The position numbers and the translations under genes are program-made. A stretch of DNA of 64,000 bases from Coprococcus aceti (GTDB lineage: Bacteria; Bacillota; Clostridia; Lachnospirales; Lachnospiraceae), in contig NZ_JAOQJT010000002.1 in NCBI RefSeq assembly GCF_025567285.1, forward strand, positions 62,001 to 126,000. The letters are read 5' to 3'. Every line of letters begins with the position of its first letter. Positions within the stretch are counted from its first letter, which is position 1. Below are positions 42,780 to 52,085 of this stretch, piece after piece. Under the pieces are notes generated by a model that ran no database searches, was not told the origin of the DNA, and saw nothing but the letters and a program-made list of their open reading frames with translations.

Positions 42780-44876
42780 ATGAGTAAGGAATTCAAGAGA
42801 TACCAGAAAGAGATCGCTGGCAGAATGCTCACTGTTGATATCAACAGAGTAGCTGCACAGGCAAATGGTGCTGCATTTATCAAGTACGGTGACACAACAG
42901 TGCTTTCAACATGTACAGCTTCAGAGAAGCCAAGAGACGGAATTGATTTCTTCCCACTTTCAGTAGAGTATGAGGAGAAGTTATATTCAGTAGGAAAGAT
43001 ACCTGGAGGATTCAATAAGAGAGAGGGTAAGGCATCAGAGAACGCTGTCCTCACATCACGAGTAATCGACAGACCTATGAGACCTCTTTTCCCTAAGGAT
43101 TATAGAAATGACGTAACACTCAACAACCTTGTTATGTCAGTAGATCCAGAGTGCAGACCGGAGCTGGTTGCAATGCTCGGATCATCTATCGCAACATGTA
43201 TATCAGACGTTCCATTTGACGGACCATGTGCCATGACACAGGTAGGTCTCATCGACGGAGAGTTCATCATCAACCCAACACAGAAGCAGTGGGATGAGGG
43301 TGATCTGAAGCTCACAGTTGCATCTACATCACAGAAGGTTATCATGATCGAGGCCGGTGCAAATATTGTACCTGAGGCTAAGATGATCGAAGCTATCTAC
43401 ATGGCTCATGATATCAACCAGGACATCATCGCATTTATCAATGAGATAGTAGCTGAGGTTGGAAAGCCAAAGCATTCATATGTAAGCTGTGCAGTTCCAG
43501 AGGAGCTCTTTGCAGCGATTAAGGAGATCGTTCCTCCAGAGGCTATGGAGGAGGCTGTATTCTCAGACGAGAAGCAGGTTCGTGAGGAGAACATCAGACA
43601 GATCACAGAGAAGCTTGAGGAGGCATTTGCAGACAACGAGGAGTGGCTTGCAGTCCTTCCAGACGCTATATACCAGTATCAGAAGAAGACAGTAAGAAAG
43701 ATGATCCTCAAGGATCACAAGAGACCTGATGGACGAGCTATCAACCAGATCAGACCACTTGCTGCTGAGGTTGACATCATTCCTAGAGTCCACGGCTCAG
43801 CTATGTTTACAAGAGGACAGACACAGATCTGTAACGTATGTACACTTGCTCCACTTTCTGAGATCCAGAGAGTTGACGGACTTGACGAGAACGTTACATC
43901 CAAGAGATATATGCACCACTACAACTTCCCTTCATACTCAGTAGGAGAGACAAAGGTTTCAAGAGGACCTGGACGTAGAGAGATTGGACACGGTGCACTT
44001 GCTGAGAGAGCACTTCTTCCTGTACTTCCAAGTGAGGAAGAGTTCCCATATGCGATCAGAACCGTATCAGAGACATTTGAGTCAAATGGTTCAACATCAA
44101 TGGCATCAACATGTTCATCATGTATGTCACTCATGGCTGCCGGTGTTCCTATCAAGGCTATGGTTGCCGGAATCTCATGCGGACTTGTAACAGGTGATAC
44201 AGACGACGATTACATCGTACTCACAGATATCCAGGGACTTGAGGACTTCTTCGGAGATATGGACTTCAAGGTAACAGGTACAAAAGAGGGTATCACAGCT
44301 ATCCAGATGGATATCAAGATTCACGGACTTACAAGACCTATCGTTGAGGAGGCTATCGCAAGAACACGTGAGGCAAGACTCTTCATCATGGAGACATGTA
44401 TGAAGCCGGCCATCGCAGCTCCAAGACCAACGGTCAATGAGTTCGCGCCAAAGATCAAGCAGATCAAGATCGATCCAGAGAAGATCGGTGAGGTTATCGG
44501 ACAGAGAGGTAAGACTATCAACACTATCATCGAGGAGACAGGTGTTAAGATCGATATCGATGATGAGGGAAGAATCTCTATCTGTGGCGTAGAGCAGGCA
44601 GGTATGGACAAGGCTATCGAGATGATCAACATGATCGTAGAGCCTCTTGAGGTTGGCAAGAACTACCATGGTAAGGTTGTAAAAGTTATCGACTGTGGAG
44701 CTATCGTATCGCTTGCACCTAACAAGGATGGACTCATCCACATCTCAAAGCTTTCAGACAAGAGAGTTGCAAAGGTTGAGGATGTTGTAAATGTAGGTGA
44801 TGAGGTTGACGTTAAGGTCATCAAGATCGACGAGAGAGCAGGAAGAATAAGCCTGAGTCTCAAGGATGTACAGTAA
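42780..44876 (+). CDS. pnp: Polyribonucleotide nucleotidyltransferase (PNPase)
   Basis: PNPase degrades RNA 3'-to-5' by phosphorolysis. The 698-residue product contains two RNase PH domains (the first with KYGDTTVLSTCTAS and RPMRPLFPKDYRNDV, the second with HGSAMFTRGQTQ and GPGRREIGHGALAERAL), a linking helical domain, a KH domain (KIGEVIGQRGKTINTIIEE) and a C-terminal S1 domain (GKVVKVIDCGAIVSLAPNKDGLIHISKLS). All are complete. Start after AAGGAGA. No clear terminator follows; 44877-45034 holds no gene or convincing signal. Confidence 0.98.
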   Translation: MSKEFKRYQKEIAGRMLTVDINRVAAQANGAAFIKYGDTTVLSTCTASEKPRDGIDFFPLSVEYEEKLYSVGKIPGGFNKREGKASENAVLTSRVIDRPMRPLFPKDYRNDVTLNNLVMSVDPECRPELVAMLGSSIATCISDVPFDGPCAMTQVGLIDGEFIINPTQKQWDEGDLKLTVASTSQKVIMIEAGANIVPEAKMIEAIYMAHDINQDIIAFINEIVAEVGKPKHSYVSCAVPEELFAAIKEIVPPEAMEEAVFSDEKQVREENIRQITEKLEEAFADNEEWLAVLPDAIYQYQKKTVRKMILKDHKRPDGRAINQIRPLAAEVDIIPRVHGSAMFTRGQTQICNVCTLAPLSEIQRVDGLDENVTSKRYMHHYNFPSYSVGETKVSRGPGRREIGHGALAERALLPVLPSEEEFPYAIRTVSETFESNGSTSMASTCSSCMSLMAAGVPIKAMVAGISCGLVTGDTDDDYIVLTDIQGLEDFFGDMDFKVTGTKEGITAIQMDIKIHGLTRPIVEEAIARTREARLFIMETCMKPAIAAPRPTVNEFAPKIKQIKIDPEKIGEVIGQRGKTINTIIEETGVKIDIDDEGRISICGVEQAGMDKAIEMINMIVEPLEVGKNYHGKVVKVIDCGAIVSLAPNKDGLIHISKLSDKRVAKVEDVVNVGDEVDVKVIKIDERAGRISLSLKDVQ

Positions 44877-45034
44877 ATAACAGTTCTGAGCTAAACTATA
44901 ATAAGGATATTTTTTATAAGGGTAAATTTGATGTCTCGAAGCCGGTCTGTCATATGGCCGGTTCCGGGGCATTGTAGTAAATAAAGGCATACATAAACAA
45001 ACTAAAAAATAAATGCAGATTTAAGGGGAAACAT

Positions 45035-47437
45035 ATGAGATACGGTTATTTTGACGAACAGAACAAAGAGTATGTAATTGACAGACCAGACACCCCGGCA
45101 CCTTGGGCAAACTACCTTGGTTCACCGGAATACGGAGCTATAATCTCCAACAACGCAGGAGGCTACAGCTTTGAGAAGTCAGGAGCAAACGGAAGAATAC
45201 TGAGATACATATTTAACAGCTTTGATCAGCCTGGAAGATATGTATATCTTCGCGATGATGACACAAAGGATTACTGGTCAGCATCATGGCAGCCGGTAGG
45301 CAAGAGTCTTGATGTGTATAAGAGTGAATGTCACCATGGAACGGCATATACAAAGATGTATGCAGAGTATTCTGATATCAAGTCAGAGGTGATGTATTAT
45401 GTTCCACTTAACAAGACACATGAAGTGTGGAAGGTGAGAGTTACCAACAACTCTGATAAGCCTCGTAACCTTTCAGCTATCGGATACTGTGAGTTTACAA
45501 ATGACTGCAATTATGAGCAGGATCAGGTAAATCTCCAGTATACACTGTTCATAACCAGAACATATTTCATGGACAACAACAAGATCCTTCAGGTCATCAA
45601 TGAGAATGTTGAGAAGGCTGAGATCAATGGAAGTAAGGCAAACAAAAGATTCTTTGCACTTGCCGGAAGTGATGTTGCATCATACTGTGGTGACAAGGAG
45701 GAGTTCCTTGGAAGATATCACGGCTACGGCAATCCGATCGGAGTTATAAATGGAGATCTTGGCAACAAGCTCAACTACAACAGCAATGCCTGCGGTGGAC
45801 TCCAGACAAAATTCACACTTGCTCCGGGCGAGTCAAAGGATTTTGCATTCATAGTCGGAATGAAGGACAATGACGCTGCAAATGCTGTCATAGCCGGATA
45901 CGCAGATCCTGCCGCAGCATGTCAGAAGGAGCTTGACGAGCTGATCGAGTATTGGCATTCAAAGCTCAACAACTTCCAGGTGCACACACCTAGTGATTCA
46001 TTCAACAACATGGTAAATACATGGAATGCATACCAGTGTTTCATGACATTCATATGGTCAAGAGCTGCATCATTCTCATACTGTGGTCTGAGAAACGGAT
46101 ATGGATACAGAGATACAGTTCAGGATATCCAGGGCGTTATCCACCTTGCACCTGAGATGGCTCTTGAGAAGATCAGATTCATGCTGTCAGCACAGGTTGA
46201 CAACGGCGGTGGACTTCCACTTGTAAAGTTCACACATAACGCAGGTCATGAGGATACACCGGATGATCCATCATATGTACAGGAGACAGGACATCCTGCA
46301 TACCGTGCAGACGACGCACTCTGGCTGTTCCCAACTGTATATAAGTATATTGCTGAGTCAGGCAACCTTGACTTCATAGACGAGGTTATTCCATTTGCCA
46401 ACAAGGATGAGGGTACAGTTTATGAGCATCTTAAGAGAGCGATAGATTTCTCCATGAACAGACTTGGAGATAATGGTATGCCGGCAGGACTCTGGGCAGA
46501 CTGGAATGACTGTCTGAGACTTGGAAAGAGAGGCGAGTCAACATTTGTTGCAATGCAGCTCTACTATGCGATGACAGTTATCAAGTATTTTGCTGAGATG
46601 AAGGATGATGCAGAGTACATAGATTACATCAACAGCATTCAGTACAAGATGGGTGAGACCATTCAGGAGAAGTGCTGGGAGGATGACAGATTCATCCGTG
46701 GATACAAGGAAGGCGGACAGGTCATCGGTTCAAAGAATGATCCTGAGGCAAGCATGTGGCTGAATCCTCAGTCATGGGCAGTTATAAGCGGACTTGCCAC
46801 AAGAAAGCAGTCTGAGATCGCCCTTGAGTCTGTTCACAGGGAGCTTAACACAGAGTACGGTGTGAGACTTATGTTCCCACCATACAGAGAGCATGCATTT
46901 GACGGAGCACTCATGCTTCTGTTCAATGCAGGAACAAAGGAGAATGCGGGTATATTCTCACAGCCACAGGGCTGGATAATACTTGCCGAGGCGCTCATGG
47001 GACATGGAAACAGAGCGTTTGAGTATTTCAACGAGAGCTCTCCTGCATCCATGAATGATAAGGCAGAGATCAGAAAGCTTGAGCCATACTGCCATGGACA
47101 GTTCACAGAGTCTGTTGGAAGTCCATTTGAGGGTCGCGCTCATGTACACTGGCTTACAGGTACAGCATCCACATGTATGGTTGGCTGCGTTGAGGGTATC
47201 ATGGGTATGAGACCAGACTTTGGCGGAATCAAGATCGCGCCTTCAGTCCCATCAGACTGGAAGGAGTTTGAGATCGAGAAGATGTTCAGGGGTAAGAAGC
47301 TCTCAATCAAGGTTCAGAATCCTGATGGACATGAGAGCGGTTTCCAGAGCCTCACATTAAATGGTGAGAAACTTGAGGCCAATTATATCCCTGCTGACAA
47401 GCTTGCTGATACAAACGATATCGTGCTTGTAATGTAA
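45035..47437 (+). CDS. GH94 cellobiose phosphorylase
   Basis: GH94 phosphorylase of 800 residues, which splits cellobiose with phosphate into alpha-glucose 1-phosphate and glucose inside the cell. The N-terminal beta-sandwich starts MRYGYFDEQNKEYVIDRPDTP and has PGRYVYLRDDDTKDYWSASW; the (alpha/alpha)6 domain has GYGYRDTVQDI and WADWNDCL, whose Asp492 corresponds to the general acid, plus EYGVRLMFPPY and GMRPDFGGIKIAP. Length and these motifs fit cellobiose rather than cellodextrin or chitobiose phosphorylases, but specificity is inferred. No uptake genes or regulator are adjacent. A terminator follows. Confidence 0.93.
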   Translation: MRYGYFDEQNKEYVIDRPDTPAPWANYLGSPEYGAIISNNAGGYSFEKSGANGRILRYIFNSFDQPGRYVYLRDDDTKDYWSASWQPVGKSLDVYKSECHHGTAYTKMYAEYSDIKSEVMYYVPLNKTHEVWKVRVTNNSDKPRNLSAIGYCEFTNDCNYEQDQVNLQYTLFITRTYFMDNNKILQVINENVEKAEINGSKANKRFFALAGSDVASYCGDKEEFLGRYHGYGNPIGVINGDLGNKLNYNSNACGGLQTKFTLAPGESKDFAFIVGMKDNDAANAVIAGYADPAAACQKELDELIEYWHSKLNNFQVHTPSDSFNNMVNTWNAYQCFMTFIWSRAASFSYCGLRNGYGYRDTVQDIQGVIHLAPEMALEKIRFMLSAQVDNGGGLPLVKFTHNAGHEDTPDDPSYVQETGHPAYRADDALWLFPTVYKYIAESGNLDFIDEVIPFANKDEGTVYEHLKRAIDFSMNRLGDNGMPAGLWADWNDCLRLGKRGESTFVAMQLYYAMTVIKYFAEMKDDAEYIDYINSIQYKMGETIQEKCWEDDRFIRGYKEGGQVIGSKNDPEASMWLNPQSWAVISGLATRKQSEIALESVHRELNTEYGVRLMFPPYREHAFDGALMLLFNAGTKENAGIFSQPQGWIILAEALMGHGNRAFEYFNESSPASMNDKAEIRKLEPYCHGQFTESVGSPFEGRAHVHWLTGTASTCMVGCVEGIMGMRPDFGGIKIAPSVPSDWKEFEIEKMFRGKKLSIKVQNPDGHESGFQSLTLNGEKLEANYIPADKLADTNDIVLVM

Positions 47438-47470
47438 TGAATATAAATACATTATTTATACCATATTAAG

Positions 47471-47500
47471 TTAAGAAGGGCTCAGCCCTTCTTAATTTTT
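47471..47500 (+). terminator. Terminator after the GH94 gene
   Basis: A perfect 11-bp stem TTAAGAAGGGC with GCCCTTCTTAA, a three-base loop and five T residues. Confidence 0.9.
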
Positions 47501-47513
47501 GCCCTGATGTGGA

Positions 47514-48206
47514 ATGAGTGGATTGGGGTTGGAAGGTGGTGCAGGCGAAGTGGAATCGGTATCGATCGCTGAGAGGTTAAAACTCACTGACAACATACAT
47601 GTTATGGATGTTCCAGGTGGAGGTTATATCCTGTTATGTGGAATATATGGAGAGATTGAGGGGCATGACAAGCTTCCTGCCGGTATGAAGAGTACAAGCT
47701 ACGAGAAGCTGCTTCCGGTGATAGCCCAGGCAGAAAACTGCGGAGATGTAAAGGGAGTCCTGACTCTGATAAATACGGTCGGAGGCGATGTTGAGTCCGG
47801 ACTTGCCATATCTGAGATGTTGTCCAGCCTGTCAAAGCCGGTCGTCAATATTGTGCTTGGCGGCGGACATTCCATAGGAGTTCCTCTGGCGGTGTCGGGA
47901 AATGTGTCTTTTATAGTGCCGACCGCAACGATGATAGTTCATCCAATAAGGACAAATACGGCGGTGCTTGGAGTTAAGCAGAACTTTGAATATATAGAGA
48001 AGATGCAGGAGAGGATCATACAGTTCACAGTGGATCACTCATCTATAGACAGGAAAGAACTGGAGAAACTTATGTTTAACACGACAGAGCTGACCAAGGA
48101 TGTGGGCTCGGTTCTGATAGGAAAACAGGCTGTCGAAAAAAGGGTTATAGACAGGATCGGTGGTATGTCGGCGGCTTTAAAAACGCTGTATGACTTGATT
48201 AATTAA
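47514..48206 (+). CDS. TepA-like ClpP-family protease
   Basis: ClpP-type serine protease homologue of 230 residues, like TepA (YmfB) of Bacillus subtilis, which sits just before spoIIIE. The likely catalytic Ser120 is in LGGGHSIGVP and His143 in MIVHPIR; the family's Asp is near the second half (TELTKDVG region). TepA has been linked to protein translocation and degradation of small acid-soluble spore proteins. The N-terminal ~25 residues are low complexity and the start is uncertain: ATG 47514 has only a weak ribosome site. uppP and ftsK follow, with a separate promoter for uppP inside its last codons. Confidence 0.85.
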   Translation: MSGLGLEGGAGEVESVSIAERLKLTDNIHVMDVPGGGYILLCGIYGEIEGHDKLPAGMKSTSYEKLLPVIAQAENCGDVKGVLTLINTVGGDVESGLAISEMLSSLSKPVVNIVLGGGHSIGVPLAVSGNVSFIVPTATMIVHPIRTNTAVLGVKQNFEYIEKMQERIIQFTVDHSSIDRKELEKLMFNTTELTKDVGSVLIGKQAVEKRVIDRIGGMSAALKTLYDLIN

Positions 48207-48223
48207 GAAAATGATAGTAAAAT
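48195..48223 (+). promoter_or_regulatory. uppP promoter
   Basis: TTGATT at 48195-48200 (inside the end of the TepA-like gene), a 17-base spacer and TAAAAT at 48218-48223. Confidence 0.7.
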
Positions 48224-48265
48224 TCCATAAGATATTGTATAAACATCGATCAAGGGAGGTTGGTC

Positions 48266-49147
48266 ATGAGCTTATTACAGGCAATTTTGATGGGAATAAT
48301 ACAGGGAGCTACAGAATTTCTTCCAGTCAGCAGTTCGGGACATCTGGCTATTTTCAAGAATATTTTTGGAGTGGAGACCGATACGGGTATATTATTTGAC
48401 ATACTGCTCCATTTTGGCACGCTGGTTGCCATATTTATAGTCTACTGGGCAGATATAAAGAAGCTTGTTATAGAGGGACTCAAGATAGTTGGAGACTGCT
48501 GTGTCAATCTGGTAAATTTCATAAAGAACAAGACCTCGAAGGAGGGACAGATATATCCGTATAGGAAGATTGTGTGTACGGCATACAGAAAGTTTGTTAT
48601 GCTCATACTCGTGTCAACTCTTACGACGACGGTGATCGCAGTCCCATTTGACAAAGCTATAGGACATGCGGGAGATACACTTTTGATACCGGGTATCTGT
48701 CTGTGTATAACATCTGTTATCCTGTATTTTGCGGACAGACTGCCGGCTGGTAAGAAAAGTGCGGCAAAGGCTACATACAGAAACGCCATATTTGTAGGTC
48801 TGGCACAGGCTGTTGCTACGCTTCCGGGAATATCAAGATCCGGAAGTACGATAACTGCAGGCCTGGCATGCGGCTACACAAGAAAATTCACGGTAAAGTA
48901 TTCATTTATAATGTCGATACCGGCTGTTCTGGGAGCAGTCATACTGGAGATACCTGATCTGTTTAAGTCATCTATTTCAGGAACTGATGTTGTAAATTAC
49001 ATAGTTGGAATGGTAGTTGCAGGTGTTGTTGGATATTTATGTATAAAATTTATGCTTTATACGGTCAAGAAAAAGAATTTTAAGGGCTTTTCCATATATT
49101 GTATGATCGCGGGAATCGTGTCTGTAATATGGTATTTTGTTGCTTAA
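48266..49147 (+). CDS. uppP: Undecaprenyl-diphosphatase
   Basis: UppP (BacA) dephosphorylates undecaprenyl diphosphate to recycle the peptidoglycan lipid carrier and gives some bacitracin tolerance. The 293-residue product has eight or so membrane helices, the signature QGATEFLPVSSSGHL at the start and LPGISRSGSTITAGL later, both part of the active site. A TTG two codons upstream is in frame, but ATG at 48266 is six bases after AAGGGAGG. Length is typical. Confidence 0.96.
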   Translation: MSLLQAILMGIIQGATEFLPVSSSGHLAIFKNIFGVETDTGILFDILLHFGTLVAIFIVYWADIKKLVIEGLKIVGDCCVNLVNFIKNKTSKEGQIYPYRKIVCTAYRKFVMLILVSTLTTTVIAVPFDKAIGHAGDTLLIPGICLCITSVILYFADRLPAGKKSAAKATYRNAIFVGLAQAVATLPGISRSGSTITAGLACGYTRKFTVKYSFIMSIPAVLGAVILEIPDLFKSSISGTDVVNYIVGMVVAGVVGYLCIKFMLYTVKKKNFKGFSIYCMIAGIVSVIWYFVA

Positions 49148-49168
49148 GATTTAGAATAGAGGTAGAAA

Positions 49169-52066
49169 ATGGCTGGTGGTAATAAAAAGTCATACAAGAA
49201 CAATACATCAAAGAATGGCACGTCCAAAAACGCTGCGTCTAAAAAGACTGTGGCAAAGAACTCTTCAAAAGGCGGATCAAATAACAGGACATCTGCGAAG
49301 AAGAATACTGCATCGAAAAAAATATCTGCCAGATCAAAGGCTGCCATAGAACGCAAAGCCCGGGAAGAGGAACTGGCAAGGCAGAAGCAGATGAGAAGTG
49401 AGATCATACTCATAGTTCTCTTTGCATTTTCGGTATTTCTGCTACTTGCAAACTTCAGGATCTGCGGAATAGTGGGAGATACCGTATCGGGATTTTTCTT
49501 TGGAATAATCGGTTTCAGCGAGTACATATTCCCGGTATATCTGTTTGTGTCGGCTGCCTATCTTATATCAAATGATTTCAGGGGGAAGATCGTCAAAAAG
49601 GTTGTATATTTTGGCGTTGTGCTCATCCTGTTGTCCATGGTATTTCAGGCTATATATTCATCGACCTTTGAGTCGGTAAAGGTTCTGTACATGGATGGGT
49701 ATAAGGACAGATCGGGCGGAGGAGTTATATGCGGAGGAATATTCTTTGCGATAAGGACACTGCTTGGAGTTCCGGGTGCGTGCATAGTAATATTTATAGC
49801 TGCGGTTATCATGTTCATTCTCATAACGGAGATATCAGTTATAGACGAGATCAAACTTTTTATAGCATCTATCCGTGAGCGCAGAGAAAGCGATGATGAC
49901 GAACAGTATGAAGATGAGGAGTATCAAAGTGACAGATATGACGATGGTTATTACTCACATGATGTAAATGATACTCCGGTTCGCAGAGTGAGACCATCGA
50001 TGGCAAATCTCAATGTGTACAGCAGCGATAAGTCCAAGGATGACAGAGCTTCCGACAGGACTGCTGCAACGCAGGTCAAGCCAAGGAAGACTAAGACACA
50101 GAAGAATGTAGAGAGGGAGCCTGCCAGGGATTTCTTTGCCATGGAGGATGTCCACGAGCTCACTCCTGGAGATGGCGCTGTGGATATGTCCTATGATGAA
50201 TTTAACAATGATATAGAGAAGATCGTCATGACCGACAGAGAGGAGATCGTCAATCCAGTTCAGATAGACAGAGAGGATCCTGTGCATAAACCGGTGCGGA
50301 AGCCTGCACCTGTGAAGAGAAGAAAGCCGATGGTCGTAACTCCTGAAGAACCAAAGCTGGCTGCTGTGGACACTGATATGGAGGATGCAGAGATACTTTC
50401 ATTTACTGATGATGCGGAGGATGTCCTTGCGGGAGCGGTAAATGGCAATATGCATCCAGAGAGTGTGTCAGATTACAATCCGCTCTACGACTCTGCATTT
50501 GCGGAGGAGGAGAAGACGGATACCGCGGCTCAAAGCAAAAAGAAGCCGGCGGTACAGACTGAGAGCTCAAAGCAGTATCAGGAGGGAAGAAAATATAAAT
50601 TCCCAACGGCAGATCTGCTGTCCCAGCCTAAAAAGACGAACAATTCCAACAGGGATGCCCATGTCAGGGAGACAGCCATCAAGCTTAAGAATACCCTCGA
50701 GACATTTGGCGTCAATGTAACCATAACAAACTATAGCTGCGGTCCTGCTGTAACGAGATTTGAGATGCAGCCGGAGCAGGGTGTCAAGGTCAGCAAGATA
50801 CTGAACCTTGCGGACGACATAAAGCTCAACCTTGCGGCTGCGGATATACGTATAGAGGCACCGATACCTGGCAAGGCAGCCATAGGAATAGAGGTCCCTA
50901 ACAAGGAGAACTCAATTGTGGCGTTCCGGGAGCTTATAGAATCAGATAATTTCAAGAACCTCAAGTCCAAAGTGGCATTTGCGGTTGGTAAGGATATAAG
51001 TGGACAGGTCATCGCAACGGATATTGCCAAGATGCCGCATCTTCTGATCGCCGGAGCCACAGGTTCGGGTAAATCAGTGTGTATCAATACACTTATAATG
51101 AGTATACTGTACAAAGCTACACCGGAGGAGGTAAAGCTCATAATGATAGATCCTAAGATGGTTGAGCTTGCATGCTACAATGGCATACCACACCTTCTGA
51201 TACCGGTCGTAACAGATCCAAAGAAGGCGGCAGGGGCACTTAACTGGGCTGTCATGGAGATGACAAGAAGATACCAGCTTTTTGCTGAGCACAGTGTACG
51301 TAATATACAGGGATATAATGACAAGGTTGAAAATGCCGTTATAGCGGGAGCTGATGGAGAAAAGCTGACCAAGATGCCACAGATAGTGGTCATAGTGGAT
51401 GAGCTTGCAGATCTTATGATGGTTGCCCACGGCGAAGTCGAGGATGCTATAGTGAGACTTTCACAGCTTGCCAGAGCAGCGGGTATACATCTTGTCATAG
51501 CAACACAGAGACCGTCGGTTGATGTCATAACAGGTCTCATAAAGGCAAATGTTCCATCGAGAATAGCATTTGCAGTTTCGTCGGGAGTTGATTCCAGAAC
51601 CATACTTGATATGGTAGGAGCAGAGAAACTTCTTGGAAAGGGAGATATGCTGTTCTATCCGACAGGCTATCCTAAGCCGGTCAGAGTACAGGGCGCATTT
51701 GTGTCGGATGATGAGGTTACAGCGGTTGTTGATTTCCTCAAGAAGAACAATGGCGTGGGAACATATGATGAGGAGATATCTAAATCAATATCCGGAAATG
51801 GTGGATCAGGCGCCACAGCGATAGGTGGGGCTTCAGCCAGTGATAAGGATGAATATTTCGTGGAAGCGGGAAGATTCATTATAGAGAAAGAAAAAGCTTC
51901 TATAGGTATGCTTCAGAGAACGTTCAAGATAGGCTTTAACAGAGCCGCAAGGATCATGGATCAGTTGATGGCCGCGGGAGTAGTTGGCCCGGAGGAGGGC
52001 ACAAAGGCCAGAAAGATCCTGATGACTCAGGAACAGTTTGATGAATATATAGACACTAATTTATAA
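49169..52066 (+). CDS. ftsK: DNA translocase FtsK/SpoIIIE
   Basis: Hexameric DNA pump of 965 residues that clears chromosomal DNA from the division or sporulation septum. Order: a basic Asn/Ser/Lys-rich N-terminal tail (1-70), about four transmembrane helices (~75-215), a long acidic linker (~230-480), the motor (~490-880) with Walker A GATGSGKS (629-636) and Walker B VIVDELADLMMV, and a C-terminal winged-helix gamma domain (about 895-960) that reads KOPS/SRS sites. Whether it acts as FtsK or SpoIIIE cannot be told from sequence, though TepA and uppP upstream fit the SpoIIIE setting. Confidence 0.96.
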   Translation: MAGGNKKSYKNNTSKNGTSKNAASKKTVAKNSSKGGSNNRTSAKKNTASKKISARSKAAIERKAREEELARQKQMRSEIILIVLFAFSVFLLLANFRICGIVGDTVSGFFFGIIGFSEYIFPVYLFVSAAYLISNDFRGKIVKKVVYFGVVLILLSMVFQAIYSSTFESVKVLYMDGYKDRSGGGVICGGIFFAIRTLLGVPGACIVIFIAAVIMFILITEISVIDEIKLFIASIRERRESDDDEQYEDEEYQSDRYDDGYYSHDVNDTPVRRVRPSMANLNVYSSDKSKDDRASDRTAATQVKPRKTKTQKNVEREPARDFFAMEDVHELTPGDGAVDMSYDEFNNDIEKIVMTDREEIVNPVQIDREDPVHKPVRKPAPVKRRKPMVVTPEEPKLAAVDTDMEDAEILSFTDDAEDVLAGAVNGNMHPESVSDYNPLYDSAFAEEEKTDTAAQSKKKPAVQTESSKQYQEGRKYKFPTADLLSQPKKTNNSNRDAHVRETAIKLKNTLETFGVNVTITNYSCGPAVTRFEMQPEQGVKVSKILNLADDIKLNLAAADIRIEAPIPGKAAIGIEVPNKENSIVAFRELIESDNFKNLKSKVAFAVGKDISGQVIATDIAKMPHLLIAGATGSGKSVCINTLIMSILYKATPEEVKLIMIDPKMVELACYNGIPHLLIPVVTDPKKAAGALNWAVMEMTRRYQLFAEHSVRNIQGYNDKVENAVIAGADGEKLTKMPQIVVIVDELADLMMVAHGEVEDAIVRLSQLARAAGIHLVIATQRPSVDVITGLIKANVPSRIAFAVSSGVDSRTILDMVGAEKLLGKGDMLFYPTGYPKPVRVQGAFVSDDEVTAVVDFLKKNNGVGTYDEEISKSISGNGGSGATAIGGASASDKDEYFVEAGRFIIEKEKASIGMLQRTFKIGFNRAARIMDQLMAAGVVGPEEGTKARKILMTQEQFDEYIDTNL

Positions 52067-52085
52067 AAAGCGGAGGATAAGAGCT

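Noticed and set aside
47514..48206. TepA-like ClpP homologue as the protease partner of the ClpX-like motor at 7083
   Set aside because: It lies 40 kb away beside core uppP and ftsK genes, as in Bacillus; TepA-type proteins lack clear evidence of Clp ATPase docking. The housekeeping ClpP is a better candidate.
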